Source: Clostridiales bacterium
GTDB taxonomy: Bacteria > Bacillota > Clostridia > Christensenellales > UBA1242
Direction of reading: 5' to 3'
Assembly: GCA_015069335.1 (NCBI GenBank)
Contig: SVIU01000007.1
Location: 1 to 41,807 of the forward strand
Length of the DNA: 41,807 bases
Position numbers and translations under genes: made by a program. How positions within the stretch are numbered: the stretch's first letter is position 1; each line of letters starts with the position of its first letter. Positions 8,770 through 19,358 of the stretch are shown in pieces. The notes beneath the pieces were generated by a model. It was not told the origin of the DNA. It saw only the letters and a list, made by a program, of their open reading frames with translations, and did no database searches.

Positions 8770-9276
8770 TTAAATTAATTCTACAATTGCAAGTTCTGCA
8801 GCGTCGCCACGTCTTGCACCAGTTTTGATAACTCTTGTATAACCACCAAATGAACCAACTTCTTTAGCGCGTTCTGCATATTTTGGAGCATATACGTTAA
8901 AGATTTTTTCAATTAATGGGTGATTTACACCTTTTGTTCTTTCTTTAAATGCAGCAAGAGACTCTTTTTCTTGTCTCATTTCTGGCAAATCATAAACAAA
9001 AGACATTAATTTACGTCTAGCGTTAAGTTTTTTAACACCATCGTTAACAACTTCTTTTTCAATTTTTTTGCCGTCAACTGTTACAGTTTTCTTAACAGTT
9101 ACGTTGTCTTGATAAGTGTTGATTGCAAGAGTTAACATTTTTTCAGCTTCAGCAGCAACAGCTTTTGCTTTTGCTACAGTAGTTTCAATTCTTCCGTACC
9201 ACAATAAATAGCTTACTTGGTTTCTAAGAACTGCCAATCTTTCTTTGCTTGGTCTACCTAATTTATCGTTAGCCAT
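8770..9276 (-). CDS. rplQ: 50S ribosomal protein L17
   Basis: LGRPSKERLAVLRNQVSYLLWYGRIETTVAKAKA; GGYTRVIKTGARRGDAAELAIVEL. Confidence 0.95.
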   Translation of the reverse strand: MANDKLGRPSKERLAVLRNQVSYLLWYGRIETTVAKAKAVAAEAEKMLTLAINTYQDNVTVKKTVTVDGKKIEKEVVNDGVKKLNARRKLMSFVYDLPEMRQEKESLAAFKERTKGVNHPLIEKIFNVYAPKYAERAKEVGSFGGYTRVIKTGARRGDAAELAIVELI

Positions 9277-9288
9277 TGTTTTCTCCTT

Positions 9289-10242
9289 TTATTCTTCGTC
9301 GTTGCGAAGGCTCAAACCATAAGTTTCAAGTTTTGCAACAACCTCTTCAATAGATTTTAGTCCAAGGTTTCTAACCTTTAACATATCGCCTTTTGATTTT
9401 TTAATTAAATCGTCAACCGAATTAATATTTGCACGCTTTAAGCAGTTATAACTTCTAACAGAAAGGTCCATTTCTTCAATAGGCATTTCTAAAACTTTAA
9501 CTTGTTCGTCTTCTTCTTTGCTAACCATAATTTGCATATCACAAATATTATCACAAAGTTCAATAAACAAATTAACGTGTTCGTTAATAATTTTTCCAGC
9601 AAGGCTAATAATTTCTCTTGCAGTCATACTTCCGTTTGTTTCAACTTCTAGTGTAAGTTTATCAAAGTCAATGCTTTGACCAACACGGGTGCTTTCTACT
9701 GCATAGTTAACCTTTTTAACTGGAGAGAACAAACTATCCATTGCGATATAGTCTGCAGAAGGAAGCCTGTCTTTGTTTATATTATTTGGAACATAACCTC
9801 TGCCTCTGCCGATTAAAACTTCCATTTCAAAATCTGCATCACTATCACATGTGCAAACATGAAGTTCTGGGTTTAAAATTTCAACATCACTATTTGGTTC
9901 AAAGTCGCAAGCTTTAATTTCGCCTGCACCTTTTTTTCTGATGTATAGAGTTGTTGTAAAATCTCTATCAGTGTTGTCAGTTTTAACAGCCAAGTATTTT
10001 AAGTTAAGAATAATATCTACAACGTCCTCAGTAACTCCTCGAACGGTAGAGAACTCGTGCATAACACCGCTAATTCTTATAGCGATTGGAGCAGCACCAG
10101 GAAGTGCTGAAAGAAGTGTTCTTCTCATGCAGTTTCCTAATGTGATGCCATAACCTTTTTCAAGTGGTTCTACAATAAATCTTGCATATGAACCGCCCTC
10201 GGTTTCTTCACAAGTAATTCTTGGTTTTTCCATTTCCATCAT
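9289..10242 (-). CDS. rpoA: DNA-directed RNA polymerase subunit alpha
   Basis: FIVEPLEKGYGITLGNCMRRTLLSALPGAA; C-terminal LDLSVRSYNCLKRANI-type alpha-CTD. Confidence 0.97.
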   Translation of the reverse strand: MMEMEKPRITCEETEGGSYARFIVEPLEKGYGITLGNCMRRTLLSALPGAAPIAIRISGVMHEFSTVRGVTEDVVDIILNLKYLAVKTDNTDRDFTTTLYIRKKGAGEIKACDFEPNSDVEILNPELHVCTCDSDADFEMEVLIGRGRGYVPNNINKDRLPSADYIAMDSLFSPVKKVNYAVESTRVGQSIDFDKLTLEVETNGSMTAREIISLAGKIINEHVNLFIELCDNICDMQIMVSKEEDEQVKVLEMPIEEMDLSVRSYNCLKRANINSVDDLIKKSKGDMLKVRNLGLKSIEEVVAKLETYGLSLRNDEE

Positions 10243-10260
10243 AAAATTTAATTCCTCCTA

Positions 10261-10881
10261 CTATCTTGAATACAACTCAATGATCAAGTGTTCTTTAATG
10301 CTTAAATCAATATCTTCTCTTGTTGGAAGTGCCAACACTTTACCAGTTAATGTGTTAGGATCAAATTCAACCCATTTTGGCATAACCATTTTCATATCTT
10401 TTAAAGATTTGAACATTTCAAGTTCTCTTTTGTTTTCTTTAACAGCAACAACATCACCAACTTTTACTTGGTATGAAGGAATATTAACTGTTCTGCCGTT
10501 TACTGTGATTTGACAGTGGTTTACAATTTGACGACATTCTTTTCTTGAAGAACCGATGCCCATTCTGTAAACAACGTTGTCTAGTCTTCTTTCAATTAAA
10601 GAAAGCATATTTTCACCAGTAACGCCTTTCATTCTATCAGCTTCATCATAGTATTTTCTAAATTGTTTTTCTAAAATACCATAAGCTTTTTTAACTTTTT
10701 GTTTTTCTCTTAATTGCGTGCCATATTCAGTAACCTTTTTTCTGCTTGCGCCGTGTTGTCCAGGAGCAACAGGTCTTCTTTCCATAGCACATTTTTTTGT
10801 TGTGCATCTTTCGCCTTTAAGGAATAATTTACATCCTTCGCGACGACATTCTCTACAATCTGCACCAGTACATCTTGCCAT
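10261..10881 (-). CDS. rpsD: 30S ribosomal protein S4
   Basis: [16 protein letters not shown]4 domain [31 protein letters not shown]. Confidence 0.97.
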   Translation of the reverse strand: MARCTGADCRECRREGCKLFLKGERCTTKKCAMERRPVAPGQHGASRKKVTEYGTQLREKQKVKKAYGILEKQFRKYYDEADRMKGVTGENMLSLIERRLDNVVYRMGIGSSRKECRQIVNHCQITVNGRTVNIPSYQVKVGDVVAVKENKRELEMFKSLKDMKMVMPKWVEFDPNTLTGKVLALPTREDIDLSIKEHLIIELYSR

Positions 10882-10896
10882 AAATAACTCCTTATA

Positions 10897-11286
10897 TTAA
10901 ACTCTTCTACGTTTAGGTGGACGACATCCGTTGTGAGCAATTGGTGAAACATCTTTAATTAATGTAACAGCAATTCCCATAGTTTGAAGTGAACGGATAG
11001 CAGACTCACGGCCATTGCCTGGGCCTTTTACGTAAACTTCAACAGATTTGATACCGTTTTCCAAAGCGACTTTTGCTGCATCTTCAACAGATTGTTGAGC
11101 TGCGAATGGAGTGCTCTTTTTAGAGCCTCTTAAACCAAATTTACCAGATGATGCCCAAGAAACAGCATTTCCTTGCATATCAGTAAATGTAACTAATGTA
11201 TTGTTGAAAGAGCTTTTAATGTGAACTTGACCAGAGCCAAGGTTTTTACTAACTCTTTTCTTTTTTGTTTTTCTAGCGTCAGCCAT
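10897..11286 (-). CDS. rpsK: 30S ribosomal protein S11
   Basis: [45 protein letters not shown]. Confidence 0.97.
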   Translation of the reverse strand: MADARKTKKKRVSKNLGSGQVHIKSSFNNTLVTFTDMQGNAVSWASSGKFGLRGSKKSTPFAAQQSVEDAAKVALENGIKSVEVYVKGPGNGRESAIRSLQTMGIAVTLIKDVSPIAHNGCRPPKRRRV

Positions 11287-11296
11287 TATTTATCTC

Positions 11297-11674
11297 CTAT
11301 TTACCTTTCTTAGAACTACCACTTACGACTTTTTTCTTGCCTTTTCTTGTTCTGCAGTTGTTTCTTGTGTTTTGACCACGAACTGGAAGATTTCTTCTGT
11401 GACGAAGTCCTCTATAAGATCCAATTTCTGTAAGTCTTTTAATGTTCATAGAAACTTCTTTTCTTAAATCACCTTCTACAACAAGGTTCTTTTCGATATA
11501 GTTTCTAAGTTTTGCCACGTCGTTTTCATCTAAGTCTTTAACGCGTGTATCTGGATTTATACCAGTTTCTGCTAAAACTTTGTTAGCAGTTTCACGACCG
11601 ATACCGTAAACATATGTTAAACCGATTTCGATTCTTTTTTCTCTGGGTAAATCAACACCAGCGATTCTTGCCAT
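11297..11674 (-). CDS. rpsM: 30S ribosomal protein S13
   Basis: [26 protein letters not shown]; start placed at the internal Met (ORF track starts at 11692). Confidence 0.96.
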   Translation of the reverse strand: MARIAGVDLPREKRIEIGLTYVYGIGRETANKVLAETGINPDTRVKDLDENDVAKLRNYIEKNLVVEGDLRKEVSMNIKRLTEIGSYRGLRHRRNLPVRGQNTRNNCRTRKGKKKVVSGSSKKGK

Positions 11675-11724
11675 ACTTTTATTTTCCTCCAAAATTTTTT
11701 TGATTTATGTGATGTATATAGACT

Positions 11725-11772
11725 CGCCTTTTTCGAAAGTGCTTTTTAGCACCAGCCGCTCTACTAGAGGCG
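11725..11772 (-). other. Candidate structured RNA element between rpmJ and rpsM
   Basis: Minus: CGCCT [CTC TAGTA GAG] CGGCTG [GTGCT AAAA AGCAC] TTTCGAAAA AGGCG; outer stem enclosing two hairpins. Confidence 0.4.
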
Positions 11773-11840
11773 TTATTTTCAAATTTGTTTTTGACTTTTT
11801 GTCATTTTTTTGTTTTATGCTCTTTCATAAGCAAACAAAA

Positions 11841-11957
11841 TTAACCTTGAGTTTGTTTATGAGCTTTGTCTTTTGAGCATATAACCATAACTTTACCGTT
11901 ACGTTTGATAACTTTACATTTATCGCACATAGGTTTTACTGATGGTCTTACTTTCAT
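11841..11957 (-). CDS. rpmJ: 50S ribosomal protein L36 (below ORF-track length cutoff; end +/-1 nt)
   Basis: Manual translation [38 protein letters not shown]. Confidence 0.95.
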   Translation of the reverse strand: MKVRPSVKPMCDKCKVIKRNGKVMVICSKDKAHKQTQG

Positions 11958-12013
11958 AAATTTCTCCTTTTAATATCTTAAGCGAGGCACTGCCTCTGAA
12001 AGATTTTTTTGGC

Positions 12014-12235
12014 TTAGTTTTTGCTACGCCAAGTAATTCTGCCTTTTGTAAGGTCATAAGGACTCATTTCAATTTTTACTTTGTCGCCTTCAAGAATTTT
12101 AATGTTGTTGATTCTTAATTTTCCTGAAAGATACGCTGTGATTGTGTGTCCATTTGATAAATTAACTAAAAATGCGGTATTTGGTAAAACTTCTTCTACC
12201 ACGCCTTCAAATTCAATTACATCTTCCTTCGACAT
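12014..12235 (-). CDS. infA: Translation initiation factor IF-1
   Basis: [34 protein letters not shown]...[20 protein letters not shown]. Confidence 0.97.
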   Translation of the reverse strand: MSKEDVIEFEGVVEEVLPNTAFLVNLSNGHTITAYLSGKLRINNIKILEGDKVKIEMSPYDLTKGRITWRSKN

Positions 12236-12246
12236 ACCTTCTCCTA

Positions 12247-12507
12247 TTAAAATTGCTCTTTGAAAAATTTTAAAGTTTTGCGCAATTCGGCATTTTGAAT
12301 TTTTTGCTCGCCGACCAATCTTTCAATTAAGTCGCTTGCGGTTTTGTTTGTAGCAACAATGTGCTTCAAATTTTTTTTCTTAGGTTTTTCTATAGGCCTG
12401 TTTTTACCATCAACCAAATAAACATAATCACCATCTAGTTGTTTGACTATAAACCAATCGCCCATATCATGACCATAAGTTGATATTACAATATCTCCAA
12501 CTTTCAT
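12247..12507 (-). CDS. KOW-domain RNA-binding protein (L14e-like)
   Basis: [50 protein letters not shown]; typical neighbour of map/infA in Clostridia. Confidence 0.75.
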   Translation of the reverse strand: MKVGDIVISTYGHDMGDWFIVKQLDGDYVYLVDGKNRPIEKPKKKNLKHIVATNKTASDLIERLVGEQKIQNAELRKTLKFFKEQF

Positions 12508-12508
12508 A

Positions 12509-13261
12509 CTATTCCTCTACAAGTGTTACAATTTCAACACCTTTTGCTGTAACAATCACAGTGTTTTCGTAGTGAGCGGAAGGTTTGCCATCTTGGGTTG
12601 CGATGCCCCAACCATCTTCACACATATAAACATAGCGACTGCCCATATTGATCATTGGCTCAATTGCAAGGCACATGCCATCTTTTACTCTAACGCCTTG
12701 ATTTCTGTTTCCATAATTTGGAACTTCTGGCGCTTCGTGCAAACATTTACCGATTCCATGACCAATCAACTCTCTAACCACACCATAGCCATTGCTTTCT
12801 GCATGATTTTGAATTGCCTCAGACATTTCACCAATGCGTTTTCCCACTGCAAGGTGTTTAATACCCTCAAAAAAGCATTCTTCAGTAACTTTTACAAGCC
12901 TTTCAGTTTGCTTGTCTATTTGACCAACTGCAAAAGTTCGAGCCGCGTCGCCGTTGTAACCGTTGTAGATTACTCCAACATCGATGCTGATAATGTCTCC
13001 TTCTTTTAGGATTGTGTTTTCAGAAGGTATACCATGCACCACAATACTGTTTACAGATGCGCAAATACTAGCAGGAAAACCATCATAATTTAAAAAAGAC
13101 GGAATTGCACCTTTTTCTATTATATACATTTCTATTTTTTTGTCAAGTTCTTTCGTTGAAATATTTGGTTTTATTAAAGATTTTGCGTAATTTAATGCCA
13201 TTCCGGTAATTTTTCCGGCCATTCTCATCCCTTCAAAATCTTCATTTGTCCTGCAAATCAT
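12509..13261 (-). CDS. map: Methionine aminopeptidase type I
   Basis: FPASICASVNSIVVHGIPS, GDIISIDVGVIYNGYNGDAARTF, GHGIGKCLHEAPEVPNYG. Confidence 0.97.
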   Translation of the reverse strand: MICRTNEDFEGMRMAGKITGMALNYAKSLIKPNISTKELDKKIEMYIIEKGAIPSFLNYDGFPASICASVNSIVVHGIPSENTILKEGDIISIDVGVIYNGYNGDAARTFAVGQIDKQTERLVKVTEECFFEGIKHLAVGKRIGEMSEAIQNHAESNGYGVVRELIGHGIGKCLHEAPEVPNYGNRNQGVRVKDGMCLAIEPMINMGSRYVYMCEDGWGIATQDGKPSAHYENTVIVTAKGVEIVTLVEE

Positions 13262-13265
13262 TTTT

Positions 13266-13889
13266 TCACCTACTCATATCCTTAACAATTCTATCAATTT
13301 GTGCAAATAAATAATCTGCACTACCCGAATTATCTACCTTTATCAAATTGTTTTTGCTTTGATAAAAATCTATAAGTGGCGCAGTTTGATCACTATAAAC
13401 TTTAAGTCTGCGAGAAACAACTTCGGGTTTGTCGTCATCTCTCTGAACTAATTCGCCACCACATTTTTCGCATTTACCGTTTGCCTCTTGAGAAATTTGC
13501 ATTGTTCCGCAAGTTGCACACACTCTGCGAGATTCTACTCTTTTTATTATCATTTCAAATGGAACATCAATATAAATTGCCATGTCCACATTTGCTATAT
13601 CTTGCAACATTTTTGCTTGATTTAATGTTCTTGGAAAACCGTCAAAAATATTGTTGCTGTTTTGACACTTTTCAAGTTCTTGTTTGATTATTTTCATAAT
13701 CACATCATCTGGCAAAAGTTCGCCACGAGCTATTATTGCTTCAGCATAAATGCCAAGTTCTGTTTTGTTTTTTATGTTAGCTCTAATCAATTCTCCAGTT
13801 GAGATGTGATTAAAACCAAAATTTTGTTTCAAATAAGATGAAACATATCCTTTTCCTGATCCGGGAGCTCCGAGCAACACTAAATTCAT
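13266..13889 (-). CDS. adk: Adenylate kinase (with Cys4-type LID)
   Basis: LLGAPGSGKG, ISTGELIRA, FDGFPRTLNQA, CATCGTMQ...CEKCGGELVQRDDD. Confidence 0.97.
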   Translation of the reverse strand: MNLVLLGAPGSGKGYVSSYLKQNFGFNHISTGELIRANIKNKTELGIYAEAIIARGELLPDDVIMKIIKQELEKCQNSNNIFDGFPRTLNQAKMLQDIANVDMAIYIDVPFEMIIKRVESRRVCATCGTMQISQEANGKCEKCGGELVQRDDDKPEVVSRRLKVYSDQTAPLIDFYQSKNNLIKVDNSGSADYLFAQIDRIVKDMSR

Positions 13890-13915
13890 TTATTATCCCC
13901 TTTTAATTGCATTTT

Positions 13916-13981
13916 AAGTGGCAAAATAAACTTGCCACTTTACTGCAAAATTGCAAACTTAGTAAAAACCTAAGTTTGCAA
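13916..13981 (-). other. Two tandem hairpins between secY and adk
   Basis: AAGTGGCAA/TTGCCACTT (13916-13940) and TTGCAAACTTA/TAAGTTTGCAA (13951-13981). Confidence 0.6.
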
Positions 13982-13986
13982 TAAAA

Positions 13987-15288
13987 TTATTTATTTAAAA
14001 AACCTTTATAGTTTCTTGTTATCATTTGTGCTTCTAGTTGTTTTTGGAATTCTAGTGCGCAAGAAACAACAATCATCATACCTGTTGCACTGAACGCACT
14101 ATTTAAAATAGCAAGTTCACCACCAAGAAGTGAGAACACAACCGATGGCACCAAAGCAATAAATGCTAAGAATAGTGCACCAAACAATGTGATTCTTTTT
14201 GAAACTTTACCAAGAAAAGCAGTTGTGTCTTTGCCTGGTCTAACACCATTAATAAATCCACCGCTTTGTTGCAAGTTTTTGCTTATGTCTTCAGGTTTGA
14301 AAGACATTTGTGAATAGAAATAAGCAAAGAATAAAATCAAAATTGCAGTTAATGCGATGTATAATGGAGTTCCAGTTCCAAGAATTTTGTTGTAACCCGC
14401 AGCAGTTTCTTCTGATCCCACAATTGAGATGATCATATATGGGAAAGAAAGCAATGCGCTTGCGAAAATGATTGGCATAACGCCTGAACCATTTACTCTT
14501 ACTGGAATAAAGTTACTTTGTCCGCCATAGGTTTTTCTACCTTTGACTTGTTTTGCATATTGAACGGGGATTTTTCTTTCTGAGCCGTCAATAAACACAA
14601 TAAAGCCAAAGACAAACACAACAGCAAGCAAGAATACAATTAAATTCCAAATTAAGTCAACATTTGCAAAAATGCTTGTTATTGCCGCCAAAATTGCAGT
14701 ACCAGCAGATGACAAAATACCAACAAAGATCAATAATGATAAACCGTTACCAATACCTTTTTCGGTTATTCTCTCACCAAGCCAAACAGTAAACATTGCA
14801 CCAGCAACCAAAATTACAATTGTAAATATGCTTGCAAGTGTGGTTGAACCGCCCCACAATCTGGTATCAAACAGCCCTTGACTGCCAAACGCAACTGTTA
14901 TACCAATTGCTTGAGCAACAGCCAAGATTAAAGCTGCGATTCTTTGATAGGTGTTGATTTTTTTCTTACCATCTTCACCTTGTTTTGCAAGTTCGCCAAG
15001 TTTTGGGAATGCAACTTGAAGAAGCTGGATAATAATAGAAGCGTTAATATAAGGCGAAACGCCAAGCGCCAAAATTGACGCATTTGCTAATGCGCCACCA
15101 CTTAGTGTGCTAAGAAGTCCTAAAAATCCGTTTTGGTCAGCCTCAATTGTGTTTTTGAAAACCTCTTTTGAGATGCCAGGAATTGGCAACCAGCTACCAA
15201 CGCGGAATAGAAGTAAAAGAAGTAACGTAATTAAAATTTTACGTCTAACTTCTTTTATTTTAAAAGCGTCAATTATTGTTTTAAACAT
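13987..15288 (-). CDS. secY: Preprotein translocase subunit SecY
   Basis: Multi-TM; LFRVGSWLPIPGI, ALGVSPYINASIIIQLL, GIGNGLSLLIFVGI. Confidence 0.97.
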   Translation of the reverse strand: MFKTIIDAFKIKEVRRKILITLLLLLLFRVGSWLPIPGISKEVFKNTIEADQNGFLGLLSTLSGGALANASILALGVSPYINASIIIQLLQVAFPKLGELAKQGEDGKKKINTYQRIAALILAVAQAIGITVAFGSQGLFDTRLWGGSTTLASIFTIVILVAGAMFTVWLGERITEKGIGNGLSLLIFVGILSSAGTAILAAITSIFANVDLIWNLIVFLLAVVFVFGFIVFIDGSERKIPVQYAKQVKGRKTYGGQSNFIPVRVNGSGVMPIIFASALLSFPYMIISIVGSEETAAGYNKILGTGTPLYIALTAILILFFAYFYSQMSFKPEDISKNLQQSGGFINGVRPGKDTTAFLGKVSKRITLFGALFLAFIALVPSVVFSLLGGELAILNSAFSATGMMIVVSCALEFQKQLEAQMITRNYKGFLNK

Positions 15289-15734
15289 TATTCTACCTCA
15301 GTTTTGCCACCGACTTTTTCAATTTTTTCAACAGCTGATTTTGTAAATTTTGCTGCTTTTACAGTTAAAGGTTTTGTTAATTCTCCGTCACCCAAAACTT
15401 TAAGGCCGTAAGGCATCATTTTACCAATAACTCTATATTCATATAAAAGTTCTTGTGTAATAACTGTGTTAGCTTCAAACATTTCTAAATCGCCAACGTT
15501 AACAACTGCATATTGTTTTTTGAAGTTGTAGTTGTTGAAACCTCTCATAGGAAGTTTACGAATTAGAGGAATTTGACCGCCTTCGAAACCAGGACGAACA
15601 CCGCCACCGCTTCTAGCATTTTGACCTTTATGGCCCTTACCACTTGTTTTGCCAAGTCCTGAGCCAATACCTCTACCAACTCTAAAAGATTTTCTGTTAG
15701 AGTTTTTTGCTGGAGAAAGAGTTTGTATATCCAT
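15288..15734 (-). CDS. rplO: 50S ribosomal protein L15
   Basis: [40 protein letters not shown]. Confidence 0.97.
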   Translation of the reverse strand: MDIQTLSPAKNSNRKSFRVGRGIGSGLGKTSGKGHKGQNARSGGGVRPGFEGGQIPLIRKLPMRGFNNYNFKKQYAVVNVGDLEMFEANTVITQELLYEYRVIGKMMPYGLKVLGDGELTKPLTVKAAKFTKSAVEKIEKVGGKTEVE

Positions 15735-15743
15735 GATTTCCTC

Positions 15744-15929
15744 CTATATTTCTTCTACCTTAACAAGGTGTCTTACGTGGAAAAGTGATCCACGGATTGA
15801 CGCATTGTCAGGGAAGATTTTTGTTTGATTTAATTTTGAAAAACCTAAAGCTTCGATAATTTTGCCTTGGTTTTTGTTATAACCTATTTTGCTTTTGATA
15901 TAGGTTACCTTAAGTTGTTTTTCTGCCAT
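15744..15929 (-). CDS. rpmD: 50S ribosomal protein L30
   Basis: LKVTYIKSKIGYNKNQGKIIEALGFSKLNQTKIFPDNASIRGSLFHVRHLVKVEE. Confidence 0.95.
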   Translation of the reverse strand: MAEKQLKVTYIKSKIGYNKNQGKIIEALGFSKLNQTKIFPDNASIRGSLFHVRHLVKVEEI

Positions 15930-15938
15930 AAGTCCCTC

Positions 15939-16475
15939 CTATATCTCTTCAACAGCAATGCCACGACGTGCAGCGATTTGCTCTTTTGTTTTTAAAGCTT
16001 TTAAGCCGTTTAATGTTGCTTTAACAAGGTTAATTTTGTTTGAAGAACCGTGACGTTTTGTAACGATATCTTTAATGCCAGCAAGTTCGATAATTGAACG
16101 AGCAGCACCACCAGCGATAACACCAGTACCAGGTTTGGCTGGGATTAGGTGAACGCTTGATGCACCAAATTTTCCTGTCATTTCGTGTGGAATAGTAGTT
16201 TCGCAAGTTGCGATTTTAATTAAGTTCTTTTTAGCAGCTGCTGTTGCTTTGTCAATTGCCAAAGGAACTTCTTTTGCTTTACCAGTTCCAATGCCAACGC
16301 TACCTTTACGGTCGCCTACTACAACAATGGCGCTAAATCTCATTGTACGACCACCTTTAACAACTTTTGTAACACGTCTAACTTCAACTAAAACTTTGTC
16401 AAAGCCGTCATCTTGACGTCTGTCGTTGTTTTCACGTCTTGGTCTTTCTCTTTTTACTTTTTCTAAATCTGCCAT
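15939..16475 (-). CDS. rpsE: 30S ribosomal protein S5
   Basis: EVRRVTKVVKGGRTMRFSAIVVVGDRKGSVGIGTGKAKEVP. Confidence 0.97.
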   Translation of the reverse strand: MADLEKVKRERPRRENNDRRQDDGFDKVLVEVRRVTKVVKGGRTMRFSAIVVVGDRKGSVGIGTGKAKEVPLAIDKATAAAKKNLIKIATCETTIPHEMTGKFGASSVHLIPAKPGTGVIAGGAARSIIELAGIKDIVTKRHGSSNKINLVKATLNGLKALKTKEQIAARRGIAVEEI

Positions 16476-16484
16476 AACTTACTC

Positions 16485-16847
16485 CTAAAATTCCAAGCCA
16501 GCGCTTCTTGCACCATCGGCAAGAGCCTGAACTCTTCCAGTATATAAATAACCGCCACGGTCAAATACTACATTTTTGATACCTTTTTCAAGTGCTAGTT
16601 TACCAACTTTTTCACCAACAAGTTTTGCTTGTTCTGATTTGTTTTTTCCAGCAATGTCAAGGTCTTTATCTGCAGATGAAGCAGCAGCAAGTGTAACACC
16701 TTTAGTATCGTCAATAACTTGAGCATAGATGCTTGTGTTACTTCTGTAAACACAAAGTCTTGGACATTCGCTAGTGCCAGAAACTTTTGCTCTAACTCTT
16801 GCGTGTCTTCTAAGTCTTTCTGTATTTTTATCTAATTTACTAAACAT
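16485..16847 (-). CDS. rplR: 50S ribosomal protein L18
   Basis: [37 protein letters not shown]. Confidence 0.97.
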   Translation of the reverse strand: MFSKLDKNTERLRRHARVRAKVSGTSECPRLCVYRSNTSIYAQVIDDTKGVTLAAASSADKDLDIAGKNKSEQAKLVGEKVGKLALEKGIKNVVFDRGGYLYTGRVQALADGARSAGLEF

Positions 16848-16858
16848 TTAACTTACTC

Positions 16859-17407
16859 CTATTTCTTGCCCTTACCGGCAGTTTTTCCGACTTTTCTAAT
16901 AATTGTTTCGTCACTGTAGTGAACGCCATATGCGTGATATGGTTCAACTGGTCTTGCTGCTCTGATGTTTGCTGCAAATTGACCAACTTGAGCTTTGTCA
17001 GCACCAGTGATTTTGATTTCTAAAGCGTTAGGACATTCAACCTTTAAGCCTTTTTCGATATCAAATTCACAGTCGTGTGAGTAGCCAAGGTTAACCACTA
17101 ATTTATCACCTTTAACTGCTGCTTTATAACCAACACCGGCGATAATTAATGTTTTTGTAAAGCCTTCTGAAACACCTTTTACCATGTTGGCGATTAACGC
17201 TCTGTATAAACCGTGTTTAGCTTTAACTTCGTTTGTTTCATTTGCTCTTGTAAGAGCGATTTTTCCATCAGCGATATTAACTGTGATGTTTCTGTCGATT
17301 TCTTGAGTTAATTCACCCAAAGCACCTTTAACAACACATACATTGCCATTCATAGTAGCAGTTACGCCAGCTGGAACGATAATTTCTTTTCTACCAATTC
17401 TTGACAT
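16859..17407 (-). CDS. rplF: 50S ribosomal protein L6
   Basis: MSRIGRKEIIVPAGVTATMNGNVCVVKG; start placed at internal Met. Confidence 0.96.
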   Translation of the reverse strand: MSRIGRKEIIVPAGVTATMNGNVCVVKGALGELTQEIDRNITVNIADGKIALTRANETNEVKAKHGLYRALIANMVKGVSEGFTKTLIIAGVGYKAAVKGDKLVVNLGYSHDCEFDIEKGLKVECPNALEIKITGADKAQVGQFAANIRAARPVEPYHAYGVHYSDETIIRKVGKTAGKGKK

Positions 17408-17415
17408 AATTCCTC

Positions 17416-17814
17416 CTACCAAACGAATGCAAGCACTTCGCCGCCAACGCCGGCTGCTCTTGCTTCTTTATCTGTTAATATACCTTTGTTTGTTGAAACG
17501 ATAGCAATTCCTAGGCCTGAGATAACTTGTGGAAGTTTATCTTTTTGAGCGTAAACTCTAAGACCTGGTTTAGAAATTCTTTTAATTCCTTGAATTACAC
17601 CATCTCCGTTTTCATCATATTTTAATGTGATGATCATATTTTTGTGACCGTTTTCTTCTTTAACGTCACAGCTTGCAATGTAGCCTTCTTTTACAAGAAT
17701 GTTAGCAATAGCAAGTTTTTCTTTTGATGCAGGAACGCTTACTTCACTGTGTTTTGCAGTAAGACCGTTACGAATACGGGTAAGCATATCTGCGATTGGA
17801 TCTGTAAATATCAT
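17416..17814 (-). CDS. rpsH: 30S ribosomal protein S8
   Basis: DPIADMLTRIRNGLTAKHSEVSVPASK. Confidence 0.97.
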   Translation of the reverse strand: MIFTDPIADMLTRIRNGLTAKHSEVSVPASKEKLAIANILVKEGYIASCDVKEENGHKNMIITLKYDENGDGVIQGIKRISKPGLRVYAQKDKLPQVISGLGIAIVSTNKGILTDKEARAAGVGGEVLAFVW

Positions 17815-17825
17815 TTAATTTCCTC

Positions 17826-18011
17826 CTACCAACTAGATTTCTTAACACCAGGGATTTCACCTTTTGATGCTAATTCTCTAAAACAAATTCTGCATATTCC
17901 GTATTTTCTTAGAACTGCGTGTGGACGGCCACAAAGAGTGCAACGTGTGTACTCACGAGTTGAAAATTTTTGTTTTCTTTGTTGTTTTTGTTTTAACGCT
18001 GTTTTTGCCAT
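17826..18011 (-). CDS. rpsN: 30S ribosomal protein S14, zinc-binding type
   Basis: 61 aa; [41 protein letters not shown]. Confidence 0.96.
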   Translation of the reverse strand: MAKTALKQKQQRKQKFSTREYTRCTLCGRPHAVLRKYGICRICFRELASKGEIPGVKKSSW

Positions 18012-18022
18012 TTTTCTCCACC

Positions 18023-18568
18023 TTATTTTCTAAAAGGAATACCTAAATTACTTAGTAATGCCTTTGCTTCTTCGTCCGACTTTGCACTTGTAACGAATAC
18101 TACATCTAAACCTCTAACTTTTTCTACTTTATCGTAAGAGATTTCTGGGAATATTAATTGCTCTTTAATACCCATTGCATAATTGCCTTTGCCATCAAAA
18201 GCTTTAGCATTTACACCTCTAAAGTCACGAACTCTTGGAAGAGCAATAGAAACAAGTCTGTCTAAGAATTCATACATTCTGTTTCCTCTTAAAGTAACTT
18301 TAGCACCGATTTTCATACCTTGTCTAACTTTAAAGTTAGAAATTGCTTTTTTAGAAACTGTAGCAACTGCTTTTTGACCAGCGATTGCAGTAAGTTCATC
18401 TAAAGCGATGTTGAAAGATTTTGAGTTATCTTTAACTTCGCCAAGTCCCATATTTAAAACTATTTTTTCTAGTTTTGGAACTTCATTAACGTTTTTGTAA
18501 CCAAATTGTTGAACAAGAGCTGGAACAACAGATTCTTTATACATAACGCTTAATCTTGCTTTTTCCAT
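18023..18568 (-). CDS. rplE: 50S ribosomal protein L5
   Basis: [45 protein letters not shown]. Confidence 0.97.
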   Translation of the reverse strand: MEKARLSVMYKESVVPALVQQFGYKNVNEVPKLEKIVLNMGLGEVKDNSKSFNIALDELTAIAGQKAVATVSKKAISNFKVRQGMKIGAKVTLRGNRMYEFLDRLVSIALPRVRDFRGVNAKAFDGKGNYAMGIKEQLIFPEISYDKVEKVRGLDVVFVTSAKSDEEAKALLSNLGIPFRK

Positions 18569-18573
18569 TATTC

Positions 18574-18963
18574 TTATTCTCCTTTATCTTCTTTTTTTGC
18601 TTTGGTTGCTTTTTTAGCTTCTTTTTTTGTTGCTTTAACAAATTCTTTATCTAAAGATGCATTGCATTTTTTACAAACACGAGCATTTTTACCTTCGATT
18701 TCTCTGTGAGCAACTCTTGTTGCCTTGTTGCAAACAGGGCAAACTACCATAACGTTTGAAACATCAATTGGGGCTGGTTTCTTAACGATTCCGCCTTTGT
18801 CTTGTTGTGATTTTGGTTTTTGGTGTTTTGTAACTACGTTAACACCGTCAACAAGAACTCTATCATTTTTTGGAGATACTTCTAAAACGTCAGCAGTTTT
18901 GCCTTTTTCTTTTCCAGCGATAACTAAAACTTTATCACCTTTTTTAACAAACATTTTTGCCAT
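18574..18963 (-). CDS. rplX: 50S ribosomal protein L24
   Basis: [45 protein letters not shown]. Confidence 0.96.
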   Translation of the reverse strand: MAKMFVKKGDKVLVIAGKEKGKTADVLEVSPKNDRVLVDGVNVVTKHQKPKSQQDKGGIVKKPAPIDVSNVMVVCPVCNKATRVAHREIEGKNARVCKKCNASLDKEFVKATKKEAKKATKAKKEDKGE

Positions 18964-18976
18964 TTTTTAACTCCTT

Positions 18977-19345
18977 TTATATTACTTCTGGTGCAAGTGA
19001 TATAATTTTCATATATCCTTTGTCACGAAGTTCTCTTGCGATAGGTCCAAAGATACGAGTACCTTTTGGTTGTCCTTGTTCATCAATAATAACTGCGGCA
19101 TTGTCATCAAATTTTATGCTAGAGCCGTCTGGTCTTTGTAAACCTTTTGCAGATCTAACGATAACAGCTTTAATAACATCACCTTTTTTAACGCTACCAC
19201 CAGGGATAGCAGTTTTAACAGAAGCAACGATAACATCACCAATGTTACCACTTCTTCTAAATGATCCACCTAAAACACGGATACACATAATAGTTTTTGC
19301 ACCAGTGTTATCAGCAACTTTTAATCTAGTTTGTGGTTGTACCAT
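18977..19345 (-). CDS. rplN: 50S ribosomal protein L14
   Basis: [27 protein letters not shown]. Confidence 0.97.
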   Translation of the reverse strand: MVQPQTRLKVADNTGAKTIMCIRVLGGSFRRSGNIGDVIVASVKTAIPGGSVKKGDVIKAVIVRSAKGLQRPDGSSIKFDDNAAVIIDEQGQPKGTRIFGPIARELRDKGYMKIISLAPEVI

Positions 19346-19358
19346 AACTTGCTACCTC

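Noticed and set aside
8770-9276. Enlarged L17 (168 aa) with an internal insertion
   Set aside because: From memory, similar insertions occur in L17 of various Clostridia, so probably lineage-typical rather than novel.
12572-13009. 145-aa plus-strand ORF opposite map
   Set aside because: Antisense shadow of the methionine aminopeptidase gene.
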